Below are positions 12,626 through 25,261 of a DNA stretch of 64,000 nt, piece by piece. A program made the position numbers and the translations under genes. Positions within the stretch are counted from its first letter, which is position 1. Every line of letters starts with the position of its first letter. A model generated the notes under the pieces. It made no database searches and was not told the origin of the DNA. It saw only the letters and a list, made by a program, of their open reading frames with translations. The stretch is from assembly GCA_030685235.1 (NCBI GenBank), contig MU839082.1, forward strand, positions 186,001-250,000, in the 5' to 3' direction. The stretch is from Copromyces sp. CBS 386.78. Taxonomy: Eukaryota > Ascomycota > Sordariomycetes > Sordariales > Sordariaceae.

Positions 12626-15600
12626 AGACGGTAGGTTTCTTGTTTGACTGGATTTGGGAAGACACGTCGTTCATCGCGAGAGCTTCGGAGGGAGTATGGT
12701 AGGTTGGTAGAGGTAAGTACAGCTTGATATTCCTTCAAGATGAAATGATGTTGAGCTTGGTAACATAACTGCAGGGAGGTTGACGATTTAGATCCATTTA
12801 CGCTTTTAGCTTTGCCACCGTCTCTCCATGGCGGAACCTTTTGTGCCATCTATGATATGAAGGATCGACAAGGTAGGCGATCCGTTGTCCATGACTCGCA
12901 TTCATATTTTGAAGATTGCTGGCGTGCTGGACTATATTCGATATCCGAACCGGCTCCCAGGTTTGGGAGATGGCTTTTAGTTTTGTGTTCCCTTCCTCAG
13001 TGTCCTTGCCAACTAACATGCCCCATGAGATGACCCCGGTTAGACACTCGTGAAATACTCACGCCAATGTTGATCAAAAGTCCGAATTATACGCGATTTC
13101 GGTTTTGCGAAGGCATTCATATGGCAAGTATGCTTTAAGATTGCAGCTGACAGCGTTCCTACAGAATATTTGTGCCTGCTTCCCTTCGTCACAAGATGGC
13201 ATCAAGAAGGCTTGGTAGGGCCCGCAAGCGAGTGCTAACGACCAGTCCAGCACTTCAAGATTCTCAGGCACAGAAAAGTTATGGTACAGGTAAGTCTCCA
13301 GCTTTCACGGAAGACCAAGTGCGGCATTGTTGTGCGACTTGGAGGTGATGGTCACCGAAATTCAGCAAGGAACGGCCCCAGGTCCCAACAAGCCGACCGG
13401 CAAGTGCGGGTTGTCACGTTTGTTTGATTAACTTCAATTCATCCCTAGAAGCCAAAGGGCATCCCCGATTGCAATTCCCTGCGGATTTACCGACCTGTCT
13501 TTGTCTGGGTCTTTGGGTTGTTTATACTGTTCAAATTGTACCGGTGTTGATGAAGTGCCGGACGTCGTCTCGGCGGGCAGCCTGATGATGGCTGATCAGC
13601 TTGCGCCAACGGGCAGCGCCACTTCGGGCCTCCTTCGTATTCCTACGTCGAACTTTTACTTCGTTTTCTTTTCTTCTTCGATTTTTGAATACGATTCAAG
13701 ACCTGAAACCTTCCCCGCACACATACTCGTTACCCTCGTATTCCTTCTCTTTAGCGCGTGGAGTGATCCAAATATCCACCTGCGAATGACCAAGTACGAT
13801 CACGATTCCACATTGCAGCATGTAGGTAGGTAAGGTAAGTCAAGAAACAATTTCCACCAAAGAGGCTCTCATGGACCACCTCGCAGTTAGAGTTTACTCA
13901 CTGTCACTAACGCCGGAACCCAACAGTTTGATTGTGCCGCGATGCAAAGACCATCGCTCACCTAGCCACTAGAACTACATGTATGTGATGGGTGTTTGCT
14001 CGTATATATGCTGACCACAGCGAATCTCTACCGGCAGCCCTTGAAAACAATCGATTTGGTTCCCGTTCCATTTCCGGCAGCTTCGATATTACAGCATTGT
14101 TATTTGCAAGGTGCGTGCCGCATTCTCCGTGATCGCCAGCCCTACCGTGGTAAGGCCGAAAAGTTGCGACAACGTCGCAGTCATTTTCGCACATCAACCC
14201 CTCAAAAAGAGAAATATCCATTTCTTCAAATATAGAATCGAGGAATGATGCCAGGCAAAGACTTTGGAAGTGGATCTAAAAGCATTTTTTAAGGCTACCA
14301 ACATGGAGAGATTCCAAGGCAGAGTCAGCTTGGTAATACGGGCAAGAAGAACGGAGTTTTGTGCCGACGGGGAAGAAGAAGAGGAACTGTTTTTCTTCTG
14401 CGCTCTGTGCTCTCCGCGACTCCGGGTGGTCGGCAACAACTGTTTTTACCGGCCCAGGGAGGATGTGAAGGGTCAGAAAAGGGAGTGAAGAACTGATGAC
14501 GAGCGCACCACGCGTGCAAGCCAGGCTCGACAGGATTGGAAGCGAAGAAGCCAAGCCGAGCCAACTGCATCGGCACCGACATTCCGACCAGTCAAACGTT
14601 CATGTCGGAGCGAAAGGATTCCTGCAGCTGGTCAACGGGTCAAAGCCAACCGGGCCGGACAAGAAAGCGAGCGAGGTGAGAGCCGTTGGGAACCCTTGGC
14701 AAGCTGGAGGGGAAGGATCGAACACAAGGCGTTTTCGCTTTTTCGATATCCAATCGCTTACTTCTCCAGCTTTTTGAAGGGCACGTTTGTTCGGGCCTCG
14801 TGGTTATTAACCCATCGACTCGGACTCTGACTCGACGCTGCATGGCGTGTTGTCTTGGCTTTTGTGCGCTGACAGCCATTCAAGATGCGTCTTCCGGGGG
14901 AAAAGGAGGCATTGTTGCACTACATACCGACCTTGACAGCTCACGACATAGGGATGCAAATCGCTTTCCCCCCAGGAACGGTGTAAGGCAGGTACACTAC
15001 TATGACCTGTGTAACTCGTATTCTGTGCATCGCACCGAGATTCGTTCGCTTAGTCGAGCATTCTGCACTTTTGCAGCAGGTCCCACGGTCAGAATCGGAT
15101 ACAAGACACGAGAGGTTGAAAACAACACCATTGTTACCCTCTTCGTCATCATCACCGAACATCATCACCTTCCCCACACATCATTATCAACCTAATGGGT
15201 CGGATCCCCCACACAAAGTCCCAAGAAAACCCATCGTCAAAAGGGAAGGAGGATTAATAACAGCAACTGTGAGCTTTTGCGGGCGGCTACACTTGGCAGA
15301 CAGGGAGTCAGCGTCACCGGAAAAACTCCACAAAAAGCAACCGTCTGAACCACACACCATCGGTCCCAAGCTCCCAAGCTCGAGCCACGCCCCCTCTCTA
15401 CCGTGGAGAGCGGGTATCTGGCCGCTTAACCGATGCTCACGATGGGCGAAGAACGGATTGGCATTGGGTCAAAGGACTGGCCGATGGACGGGCCTAACGG
15501 GTACACCATGGCTTGGGATGGCAGGTGGAAAGGTTGCAGTACCTAGCTCCCAAGTTTATCTGGTCTTGATAAACCTACCCTGATCCCCTCTCAGCTCAGC

Positions 15601-16049
15601 ACCCCAGAATGCTACCTCACCACCTGTGTAGGGTGCCACCGGATGCCAAATATTGCCTAGATCTCGTATTGCCCGGCTGCTGCCCGCTTTGGGAATGGCA
15701 CCTCAGCCTTTTTCCAGCTCCCAGGGCCAAGGCTCGCCCCAGAGGCTATCGATCATACGGTTAAGATATTTCCGTCTCTTTTCGTTTCTTTCTTTTATAA
15801 AGGATGTGCGGTCCCGTTCGGGGCCATCAGAGCCTCCTCCTCTCCGGTCCTCGCTGCAACAAGGGAAATAGTCCGTCCCTTTGTAATATCTAATACCACC
15901 CGCAGTCGCTCGTTTGTCTGCAAGATACGGGAAGGACTTATCAAAACCAGGATCACCATACACTCTCGTTGTTGGTGAATGTACTGTGTTGCTCAAGGAG
16001 TCGGTCGTTTCTTTATCATAACAGCAACCAAGGACATCGCAAGGACACA
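12626..16049. other. Gene-poor stretch upstream of acw-8
   Basis: About 3.4 kb in which every open frame looks accidental: no family motif, no consistent codon bias, no splice-joined model. The last part contains the acw-8 promoter and leader. I see no direct repeats, terminal inverted repeats or RNA gene. Confidence 0.5.
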
Positions 16050-18069
16050 ATGCGTGCCGCTACTCTTGCTTTGGGGGCCCTGTCCCTCGGCCTGACCCAG
16101 GCATGGAAGTATCCTGACTGTGTAAGTGATACACTCCTCCATAACACTCGCGTCAAGACTATCTACTAACACGGAATATCAGGAACCTGATAACTGCTAC
16201 AATCAGATGACGGATGAGCGGTTCTACGCTCAGGCTAAGGGATTCTGCCCCGGGTTTTTGGATGGAAGCATTAAGGATATCCCGGATGACCTCGCGAACT
16301 GCGGCAACGATCCCACGGCTGTCAGCTCTGCCTGCTCCTGCGTCACCTATACCGCTACTCACACGACCGAGGCGCCTACCACCAAGACCAGTGCTCCTCC
16401 TGTGACGACGACGACCACGGACGATGGCGATGAATCGGACTGTGACGATGAGGAGCCGACTAGCTCGGTTGCGCCCACGACCTCTGAGCCCGCCATCACC
16501 CAGCCGCCTTCTTCGACCGTGACGAGCGCCCCGCCCGCTTCGTCTACGACTACGGATGATGATTCGGATTGTGAGGATGAGCCCGAGACTTCTTCGGACG
16601 TTGCTGTGCCGCCCTCGTCCTCGGCGACCGTCAGCGTTCCTCCCTCTTCTCAGGTCACCTCCGCCCCTACCATCACCCTGCCGCCTTCGTCCTCGGCGGT
16701 TAGCACCTCGGAGCCCGCTGCTTCCAGCACCACCGACGAGGACTGCGATGATGAGCCTGAGACTTCTTCGGACGTTACCGTCCCTCCCTCGTCTTCCGCC
16801 ACCATTACCGTTCCTCCCAGCTCCAGCTCCGCGGTTAGCTCTGCTGCTCCCGAGTCTTCGACCACCGACGAGGATTGCGATGATGAGCCCGAGACTTCTT
16901 CGGATGTGACTCTCCCGCCCTCTTCTTCCGATGTGTCCACTTCCGCGACCATCACCGTTCCCCCCTCGAGCTCGGCCATCAGCACCTCGGCCCCTGTTGT
17001 CTCTTCTTCGACCACTGATGACGGTTGCGACGATGATGAGCCCGAGACTTCTTCGGTCGTGGTCGTTCCCTCGTCTGTGCCCGTCACCGTCACCTCCGCG
17101 GCCCCCGTCTCTTCCACCACTTCCGCCCAGGAGTCCGACACCACCGAGTGGACCACTAGCACCATTGTGACCACCACCACCCGCACCATCACCCAGTGCC
17201 CCGTCACCGTGACTGACTGCCCTGCTCACTCCACCACCGTGACCACGGAGACCATCATCATCGGCACCACCGTCTTCCCTGTTGAGCCTACCTCCTCTTC
17301 GGTCCCAGTCACCTCGGTCCCCGTCATCTCCTCGGTCCCTGTAACCATCCCGACCGTTACCTCCTCGGTCCCCGTCACCCACGTCACCGTCACCTCCGCG
17401 GCCCCTGTCTCCTCTTCCGCCTCGAGCGCGGCTCCTGTCGAGTCTTCTTCGGAGATTGAGTGGACAACCAGCACCATCCTCACCACCACCACTCACACCA
17501 TCACCAAGTGCCCCATCACCGTCACCGACTGCCCTGCTCACTCGACCGTCGTCACCACCGAGACTATCACCATTGGCACCACCGTTTGCCCTGTTGAGCC
17601 TACTACTTCCTCCTCGGTCCCCGTCACCATCGGCACCGTCACTTCTTCGGTCCCTGTTACCATCCCCATCGTTACCTCCTCGGCTGCTTCCACCATCACC
17701 GGCTCTACCCTCGTCGTCGTTCCTCCTCCTCCTGCTGTTTCCAGCAGCGCCAGCTCTATTCCCGTCAACAGCGTCACTGCTTCAGCCACCGGCCACGTTT
17801 CCGTCCCTCCGGCCCCCAGCTCCAGCGCAGTTGTCAGCAGTGCCGCTCCTGTTGTCCCGGCTCCTGTTTCTTCCGCTCCCGCCGTCACTGTCTCTGCTCC
17901 CGCCACCTTCACCACCTCGGGTGTCGCTGTCATCCCTAGCTCCAGCGATGTCGTCGTTGTCCCCAGCTCCAGCGCCATCCCGCCCCCGCCTGTGGTGGGT
18001 GGTGCCAATGGTGCTGTGGCCAGGAACGGGTTGTTGGGTGTTGCCGGTTTGGTTTTTGCTCTTCTCTAA
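16050..18069 (+). CDS. acw-8: GPI-anchored Ser/Thr-rich cell wall protein
   Basis: Two exons, 16050-16121 and 16183-18069, are split by a 61-nt intron (GTAAGT, branch CTAAC, ATATCAG), giving 652 residues. A signal peptide (MRAATLALGALSLGLTQA) leads into a small six-cysteine head ending CSC, then a very long Ser/Thr/Pro stalk suited to O-glycosylation, and a C-terminal hydrophobic tail NGLLGVAGLVFALL after a short Gly/Ala/Asn stretch, the layout of a GPI attachment signal. The stalk has two repeat classes, listed separately. Together these indicate a protein exported and linked to the cell wall. I recall the Neurospora locus beside this ABC transporter as anchored cell wall protein acw-8; the symbol rests on that memory. 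The antisense 460-codon frame is a codon-bias shadow. Confidence 0.9.
16421..17060 (+). repeat. Tandem acidic repeat in acw-8 (about 5 imperfect copies)
   Basis: The motif TTDEDCDDEPETSSDV followed by VPPSSSATITVPPSS recurs in about five variants (first codons near 16421, 16547, 16727, 16857 and 17012). Each carries a paired acidic/cysteine core between Ser/Thr spacers. The nucleotide copies are close enough to expand or contract by slippage or unequal exchange. Confidence 0.85.
17141..17608 (+). repeat. Two copies of a Cys-containing wall-protein module in acw-8
   Basis: Copies start near 17141 and 17452. Each begins EWTTSTI, continues through TIT.CP.TVTDCPAHST and VTTETI.IGTT, and ends in a PVEPT stretch leading into short SSVPVT repeats. 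They are about 310 bp apart and nearly identical in protein sequence, so they are an internal duplication. Confidence 0.85.
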
Positions 18070-19147
18070 AAGGGGGGGAGAGTTGTCACCAATTTTACGG
18101 ACTTGCGAGACTTATGATGGGACATACAAGGTGGAGGATGAATTTTTTTATTTATTTATGATTTTGGATGGATATTACCTATATAAATGCTAGGATTTGA
18201 TTGATGGACATAACTTGGCTTATCTAGCATCACATCAGATCACATAACACAACATGACATAATTCACTTCTTGTTTATATCTTGAGTCAACGGTGTTTAA
18301 CAACTTGCTTCTTCCTCATTTATCTTATCTTATTGACTGCATGTCATGATCACACATCTTTGCCTTGATGTCGCTCGGGTGCTCTGCCTTCCCCCTCCTC
18401 GCACTCAAGACAAAAAAATACAAATGTTCTGTCCGTCGACGAGTGCCACGCAAACACTCTCAATTTTATGGTCCTGCCTCAGTGTTAGACGCAGTAATAC
18501 CGAATATTGTATTCCTAAATTCGAAGTAGTCAATCGGTCCCGAGAACGCAAAACGGGACCTTCCGTTCCACGCACGTGTCAGTGTCAGTCATTGTCTCAC
18601 ATCTCGGGAGTCGGAACCAAAAGAATGACATGATCGACCCAGATACCCGGGCTCCCGGGAAGGACCCCTGATCTTGAATCTCTCTCATCGGTCTTTGTTT
18701 GCCGGGAACAAAGGGTCAAAGAAGTCGAGAGTGGACGGGTCGACTTCTATGGGATTTCTGGAAGGATTCCATTGATACAGGGCCATGGCGTAACTGGACA
18801 GCGAAGTGCGGGAATAAAATAGTCAATCGGCACCGAGAATTACGATCCATACGGTTGCACAGAAGCTGAGGATCGGCGAAAATCACTCTGACTTGGACAG
18901 GCATCTCTCGTAGCCGGTTCTATGAGAGTTGATTCGTCTCGCTCGTCCCACCAATCGCTCATATGGCTGTATATTTTGGGGCCCAATGTTTTGTTGATCT
19001 AATATCTAACGGCTCTGATGTGATACAACTCATAACTTTTCCACATAAACCCATGCTCCTTTCTGATATACGCTCATCACAGTGGCTCTAATCTGCAAAA
19101 ACAACCGCTGACTCTTTTAGCCATACCCGATATTGGGTAGAGCCTTC
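18070..19147. other. Convergent 3' flanks of acw-8 and the ABC transporter
   Basis: A T-rich segment at about 18144-18160 lies in the acw-8 3' region. No coding frame or RNA gene is supported. Confidence 0.5.
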
Positions 19148-22100
19148 CTATGCCTTAGCAACCCTCCTCCCAGCTTTTACCACTCTCCCTTTATCTAGCA
19201 CAATCTCAAAGTCCGCATCCTTAACCGCTTCCACTTTGTGCGCAATAGTTATTACGGTGCTATACCTCAACTCTCTCCTCAGCAGCTGGTGAATATACGC
19301 TGCCGTCTCCACATCAATCGACGCCGTCGCCTCGTCCATAATCACAATGGCACTCCTTCGTAGAATTGCCCTGCCTAGTCCCACCAGCTGGCGCTGACCC
19401 TGGCTGAGATTCTTGCCTCCGCCGTCGACTCTGGTGTCAAGTGTGAACCCGTTGTCCAGGACTGTCTTTAGAACCTTGGCCCGCTCGTCCTCAATGTGCT
19501 CGTCTAAGGGGTCGAGATTATCCCTTAGCGTACCAGCAAAAAGGACCGGATCCTGCGCTACAAAGGTTATGTGCCGACGCAGTATGTGTTTGTCCACTTT
19601 GGCGATGTCGACGGAACCTATGCGGATCTGGCCGCCTGTACCCGCATCAGGCTGGATCGTGCTGAGGAGGGCATATGCCAGCGTACTCTTGCCAGAGCCA
19701 GTCCTACCTGTCACCGCCACAGTCGAGCCGCCGGGAATGACCAAGCTCACGTCCGTCAGAACCGGGTCGAACTCTGGTGCGTAGCGCAACGTCACCTTGT
19801 CGAAGACAATGTCATCGGTATAAGAAGGCCAACCAGGTGGAGGTGGGTTGTCGGTGTTTTCTTGCTCCTGCTCGAGACCGAGAAGCTCGATGATGCGCTC
19901 GACGCTCACGAATTGCATTTGCATGTCTCCATAACGACGGCAGACTTGATGCGTGCTCTCCACAAAGTTGGCCGCGGCGGCTAGTACGAAGCCGACCATG
20001 CCGCCGGATAACCCGTGGGAAATGGCTGTCAGGGTCAGGGCAAAGACTGAGAAGCTTGATACAAGATCAAAGCGGTATTGTAACCAGGCCTGCAGTGACC
20101 AGTAAATGTGGTCCATCTTCTGGAAATCATCGGTTGTGGCGATGATGCGATTCTGGAAATGTGGTTCTGCGCGGAAGGCACGTACCGTGGTCAAGCCTTC
20201 GAGAAGCGTGCCGAAGTTTGACAAAAGCGGCGACAGGGAGACCATTTCCAGACGACGCAAGTCCTGGGATGCTGGCAGGTACCGATTATACATAAAGACG
20301 AACAAGGCGGTCATGCCAACGCTGAGCACAATGAAGATCGGTGTTGCTGTCGCTATCACGAGCATCGAGGTCATCCAACCCAGAGAATGGAACGCTAGGA
20401 GTAAGACCTGGACCGCAATTTGCCCGTCAATTGTGCCAATGTCCGAGGTAAGACGATTCATGAGCCGGCCAACAGGTGTCACATCGTAGAAGCGGAATGT
20501 GGCATTCGTGACACAGCGCATAGCCTTGGTGAAGAGGGATTTTCCAGCATTGTAGATAATGGCAATGAGGGCAACATCGGATAGAGCTTCGAACATGATC
20601 TGGACCAACGCGATGATGGCTAGACAGATAAGCCAAGGTCGTACATCCTCTTCAGGCGGAGGAAGCTGTCGGCCAGGCTCAATGGGGCCGTCGGTTTTGA
20701 ATCCAGCTTGGGAGATCACGGTGTGTAGCCCATATTCGAGCTCGGTTGACTTCCGGTATTGTTCACCCCATTCTTTCAAGAACCAGTTATAGCCGAGGTT
20801 GGTCAACCGTATGAGTAAACAGAGGATAACCATGGTGACCCACCAGGAGAGCTTGCCAGCCTTGACATATTGCCAGTATACAGTGACCATAACACCGCCA
20901 TGCACTCTGTGTTCTTCCTGGATAAACTTGCCAACCACCGCTGCCATCTCTTCTTCATCAGACGAGGAAGCCTCGGGATTTTGGCTGGTAGAAGATTCGG
21001 CGCTTGGTGAGCTCTGTGGTGCTGTAGCGGCCTGTGCTTCCAGTTCCTTCTCATGTTCCGCAATCTCCCTTCTGTTAAAAGTCTTAACTTGTCCACCAGA
21101 GACGATATCCAGAACTTGATAGGCATGTTGCTTAACAATATCCACGCGGTGAGTGACCAGTACGATCAACCGACCCGCTGTCAGTGGCGAATTCTTGTCG
21201 GCAAAGAGGTTGCGCGAGATGGTTTCGGCGGTTTGATGATCAAGGGCGGCGATAGGGTCATCGAGAAGTAGGATCCGACTCCTGCTATAAACAGCCCGGG
21301 CCAGAGCCACACGAGCTCGTTGCCCACCCGACAATCCAAGGCCGTTTTCCCCAATAAGTGATCTATCTCCTCCTTTGAACTTTCTGAGGTCTTCCACAAG
21401 GCAACATGCCCTGAGGACCTGCCAGTACCGCGTCTCGTCAAAAGGGGTACTGAATAAGATGTTGTCACGGATACTCATGCTCTCGAGCCACGGCATTTGA
21501 GCACAGTATCCGATCATCTCGGCAGGAACACTCTTCTCGCCACAATGCTGGTCAAGCTCTCCCAAGATAGCCTGCAGTAATGCCGTCTTGCCAATGCCAA
21601 CCTTACCACAGACCAAGGTTAAACCTGGCTCACAAACAAACGAGACGTTGTTTAACACAGTTGTATCAGAGCCTGGCCACGAGAAAGATGCATTCCGGAC
21701 AGAAATTTCCAAATTGCCCGGTAGGATGGCGGCGGCGGCTGGTTTGTCATCTTCGTTGTCGTCCTTGTCCGGCTCCAGCATAAAATCCTCAATGCGACGC
21801 ATGGCAACTCTGGCGTTGATTAGAGCTGTGTAGAGGGGAGGCAGTTCGCGGAGGTTGTTCTGCAACATGGTAAATAGACCAAGGGCAGGGAAGGCAATGT
21901 CGACTGTCAGAGGCTTGCGCAGAATAAGTGTATATGCCGCGAATCCAACAACGGGAAACATGTACGAGGTAGTGTTGTTGATGATGTTCATGCCTCTGCT
22001 GACAACATTGCTTTTGATGCGTTGGAACAACTCTTTCTGTCGAGTTTCCATAATTTTCCCAAGCCATCGGTCCTGCCAATCGTACCAGCGAAGATGACGG

Positions 22101-24022
22101 AGTGATTCCACAAACTGACTGGTGCGCTCGAGCTTGACGTCGGTAGTACCACGGCGCTCTTGCTCTACCCTTTCTAGCAAGCCCATCATGAAATAGTTCA
22201 CAACCATGCCGAAGGCGATGACAAGGATGCCGAACAATGAGGCAGACCCCAAGATCTTCCACAGCAGAACAATGGAAACAAGGACACTGAGTGGCTTTGT
22301 GATGAGTGTTGATGCCTCCCAGAATCTTTGGGCCACCTCATACACGTCACCGCGAAGGAGGTTGAGGATTTTTCCAGTTGATGCAGGCGCCTCCTTTTCT
22401 CTTTGAGGTGAGGCCACAGGTTTTTGTTTTGAGCCCTGATACATCCCCTTGGCCCAAGACTTGAGACCGCAGGGTCGAGAAGGTCCAACATCCTCGCTGT
22501 TAATATCATCCAGGGAATCATCTTCTTGCCCCAGCAACGTGGGAGCTTGTGAGCTTGGCGTGGACACTTCCGTCGCGATAGTGAAGGCCTTCCGGCGCAA
22601 TGTCTTGTCATGAATCATGGTGATCATTTCGCCGCGCGATCGCTCGTAGTTGCGTCGTTCATACCAAATTTTGAAGACACCAGATTGAGCTTTGACAAGT
22701 CTTGCGATGAGAATGAGGCTGGTATAGATGAAGGCTGGCCGCATGGTGGCAGTTTCTGACATGAGTGCATTGAGCAACTGCTTGAGTAAAATGGGCTCTG
22801 ACAACTCAGCCAAAGTCTCGAGTGTTGCGAGGCATGTTGTTAGGATGAGATCAAGACCATTCGCCTTGAGCAACCTGACAAGTACAGTGCCAGTCAATTC
22901 CCGAAAAAGGAGATGCAGTTGCTGGTGCTGGAAGTCGGATGCCAGAAGCCACACATCTTTATCGTGTAACTGCCTCTTGCAGGCAGTAGATATCAGGGGT
23001 CCCATCCAGGACACAGACATCCACTGCCAAAGAGTGACTATGTCTTCAGGGCTTCGTACACTGGAATCCGGCTTGGTGAAAGGCTTTCCAATCTTGGAGC
23101 TACTCAACAGCGGATCTCGCAGTGGCATGTTGAGCATGACGATGATGGATGCTAGAGTTACACAACCACCTCCGGCCCAGGTTGCAAGGCACTTCCATGT
23201 CGTTCCGATGGCGCCTGGGGCAAGCGTGGTAACTGTGAGTTGAACGAAGAAAAGCGTGGCGGCGATGATAAAGAGCGATCTTCGAACAGTTCTGGGACGA
23301 TCGACGAGAGTAAGTAATGCCGATAGTATCTGCGTCGGAAATCAGTACGGGGTCCAGGAATGGCCCAAGTGTGTCACCAAGGAGTCGCATCTTACGTTGG
23401 GGATGAGAGGTGTGAGATGTAGCTGGATTTCAGTGGGGTTGTGATGCGCCATGGCGGCACCAAATATGCTGATGACGGCACCGGTGAGATTGAGAATGAG
23501 CAGACACAGGTTCCAGCGTGTCCATATCTTCTTGCGAGAAAATATGATGGGTCGGTTCCGCGACAGTAACGGAGTATCTTCGAAGCTTTCGTCATTATTG
23601 GCGCTGGCTTCTTGATCCGGACCTTGAAACCTAGCCTCGTCTGTTCCGGCAGTGAAGTTACGTAGCCAGATGGGGCGCCATCGATCGAACCGGATCAGTG
23701 CATAGTGAAGCACGAAAACCAAAAGCGAGATCCAAACGGGAATGTGGCCAACGATCCCAAGACAGTGCGGTCCAAAGTTGGCGAGAGAAGGTATCTGTAG
23801 ATGTGTGTTAGCGATGTGTTTGCGAAACAGCCTCGGATGTCACTCGAAGGCGCCGCGTAAGCAGGCACGGCTCGGATACGGTATCCGCGTGTCTTTGCCC
23901 GAAGGATATGGAAACCAGAGCCGGAAGAAGATGAAATCTCTGCAGACACATACCCAAAAATCCTGGCAACAGCTGTAGCAGGGCCATAGGCCGGCTAAGC
24001 CGTATCCTGCGATGTCTGCCAT
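19148..24022 (-). CDS. ABCC (MRP-type) full-length ABC transporter
   Basis: Three exons, 24022-23954, 23794-23396 and 23329-19148, give 1549 residues, typical for ABCC proteins. The order is a hydrophobic N-terminal region (TMD0-like, about residues 1-220), TMD1, NBD1, an acidic Ser-rich linker (SSDEEEM), TMD2 and NBD2. NBD1 has Walker A GKVGIGKT near residue 732, signature LSGGQRARVALARA near 824, and Walker B LLLDDPIAALD with Asp in place of the catalytic Glu, the usual ABCC asymmetry. NBD2 has GRTGSGKST near 1369, LSQGQRQLVGLGRA near 1463 and IVIMDEATASID near 1486, all intact. The family exports organic anions and conjugates across the plasma or vacuolar membrane; substrate cannot be read from sequence. 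Both introns fall between codons, and the gene lies tail-to-tail with acw-8. Confidence 0.95.
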
Positions 24023-25261
24023 TTTGATCTGCAGGAGGAAACACGGTTGATGAGTTTCGTGGTATTCTCGCGATCAAGAGACGGCTGTTGCTGTTGGGTG
24101 TCGCTATGGCGGTTGCTGGACCCTAGCGTAGCCCGCCGGAAAGCGTGAAAAGGATGGGAGATCCAAAAGGGTACGTGGTAGAAAAGCTTGCTTCCCTTAC
24201 ACATGTATATATGGTTTCGGTGTGGTTGTTGGATGGTGTTTCTTTTAGACATGACCGCCTTCAGCATGCTATGTAATGTTGACGCATGCTGATGTTGCCT
24301 CGCCTCACACAGGGCGAGGAATAGGCCTCATGGGGCCTGAACGGATGCTGACCGATGTAGTAAAATGAGGTGGTTCGAAAATGTTCAGGCTCTAATCATG
24401 GTAAGACAGCAAGCCAACGAACCCAACACATGCAGCAAGAGACGGAAAAAAAGACGTTGGGAGGTGGAAGACAACAACGAAAGGCAAACCTCGAATTGAT
24501 GATGGTTGGATCCAATAGGAAGAGGAGGAAAAGAGACGGAAGAGGACTGGAGGAGACAGAAAACGTAAGCCTGGAAAAAGTGATTCGATTTGCAGGAAAT
24601 AGCTTCTTCCTCTAGTTAGACCAGTGGTGCCTGCCATGCCTGCCTCACAGCAGCACCCTAGAGGCAGGTGGTCCACGGATATCGACGGGAATGTGTTGTC
24701 CCCGCCTGCTGCGTGTTGAGGTGGAATTGAGGTTGTAGCCGAGACGCTAGAATGGCTAGTCTTTGGCTCTCAGTGGCCCATGCCTTCCGAGAAGCACGCA
24801 TTAGCGCGGGGCAGCAGGCCCAGACGACGCCGGCAGTCCTTCGGGTACGTCTGCCCTGGGCTAGAGGAAACGAACAACCCTCATCTTGATCCGTGTGAAA
24901 GGCTTGGGAACTGTCCAAGCCGCATCTAAGTCGATGCGGATGCGGGAATGGAGGAGGTGGTGATGCATTGTGATGCTGCCGTCTCATTGAGGCAAGGTGC
25001 CAGCTGGCCAATAACCTCGGCCCTTTCCGGTCCCGAACATGACAGAAAATGCACAAGCCATATCAATATTCCATCTTGGGCTGTTGTCTCCTCTCCAAGG
25101 TAGTGTATGAACAAAGACCCTTGACGCCGCCCAAATGATTTTTTTTTTTTTTTTTTTTTTTTGAAATCAGAGAGTCTGGAAAAGAAAAGAAAATCTCATT
25201 TCCGGGGGTATATATAAAGCCTAAACCAAAAACAACAAGAAACCCACGCGTTATGCACCAT
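24023..25261. other. Intergenic, ABC transporter promoter side
   Basis: Holds the transporter leader and promoter and the 3' flank of the next minus-strand gene. Apart from the T24 run listed separately I see no gene or structured element. Confidence 0.5.
25139..25162. repeat. T24 homopolymer
   Basis: Twenty-four consecutive T on the plus strand, about 100 bp past the stop of the surface-protein gene. On that gene's strand it is poly(A). No target-site duplication or retroelement sequence flanks it, so I treat it as a simple repeat. Confidence 0.95.

Noticed and set aside
13501..13833. 110-codon plus-strand frame with a hydrophobic stretch
   Set aside because: Composition looks random, no family pattern, and no supporting exon structure.
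16159..17541. 460-codon minus-strand open frame antisense to acw-8
   Set aside because: It is Arg/Gly low-complexity mirror translation of the Ser/Thr-rich repeats; strong codon bias of the real gene keeps the antisense frame open.
25139..25162. T24 as the poly(A) tail of a retroposed copy
   Set aside because: No target-site duplication and no gene-like sequence next to it other than the intact local gene.
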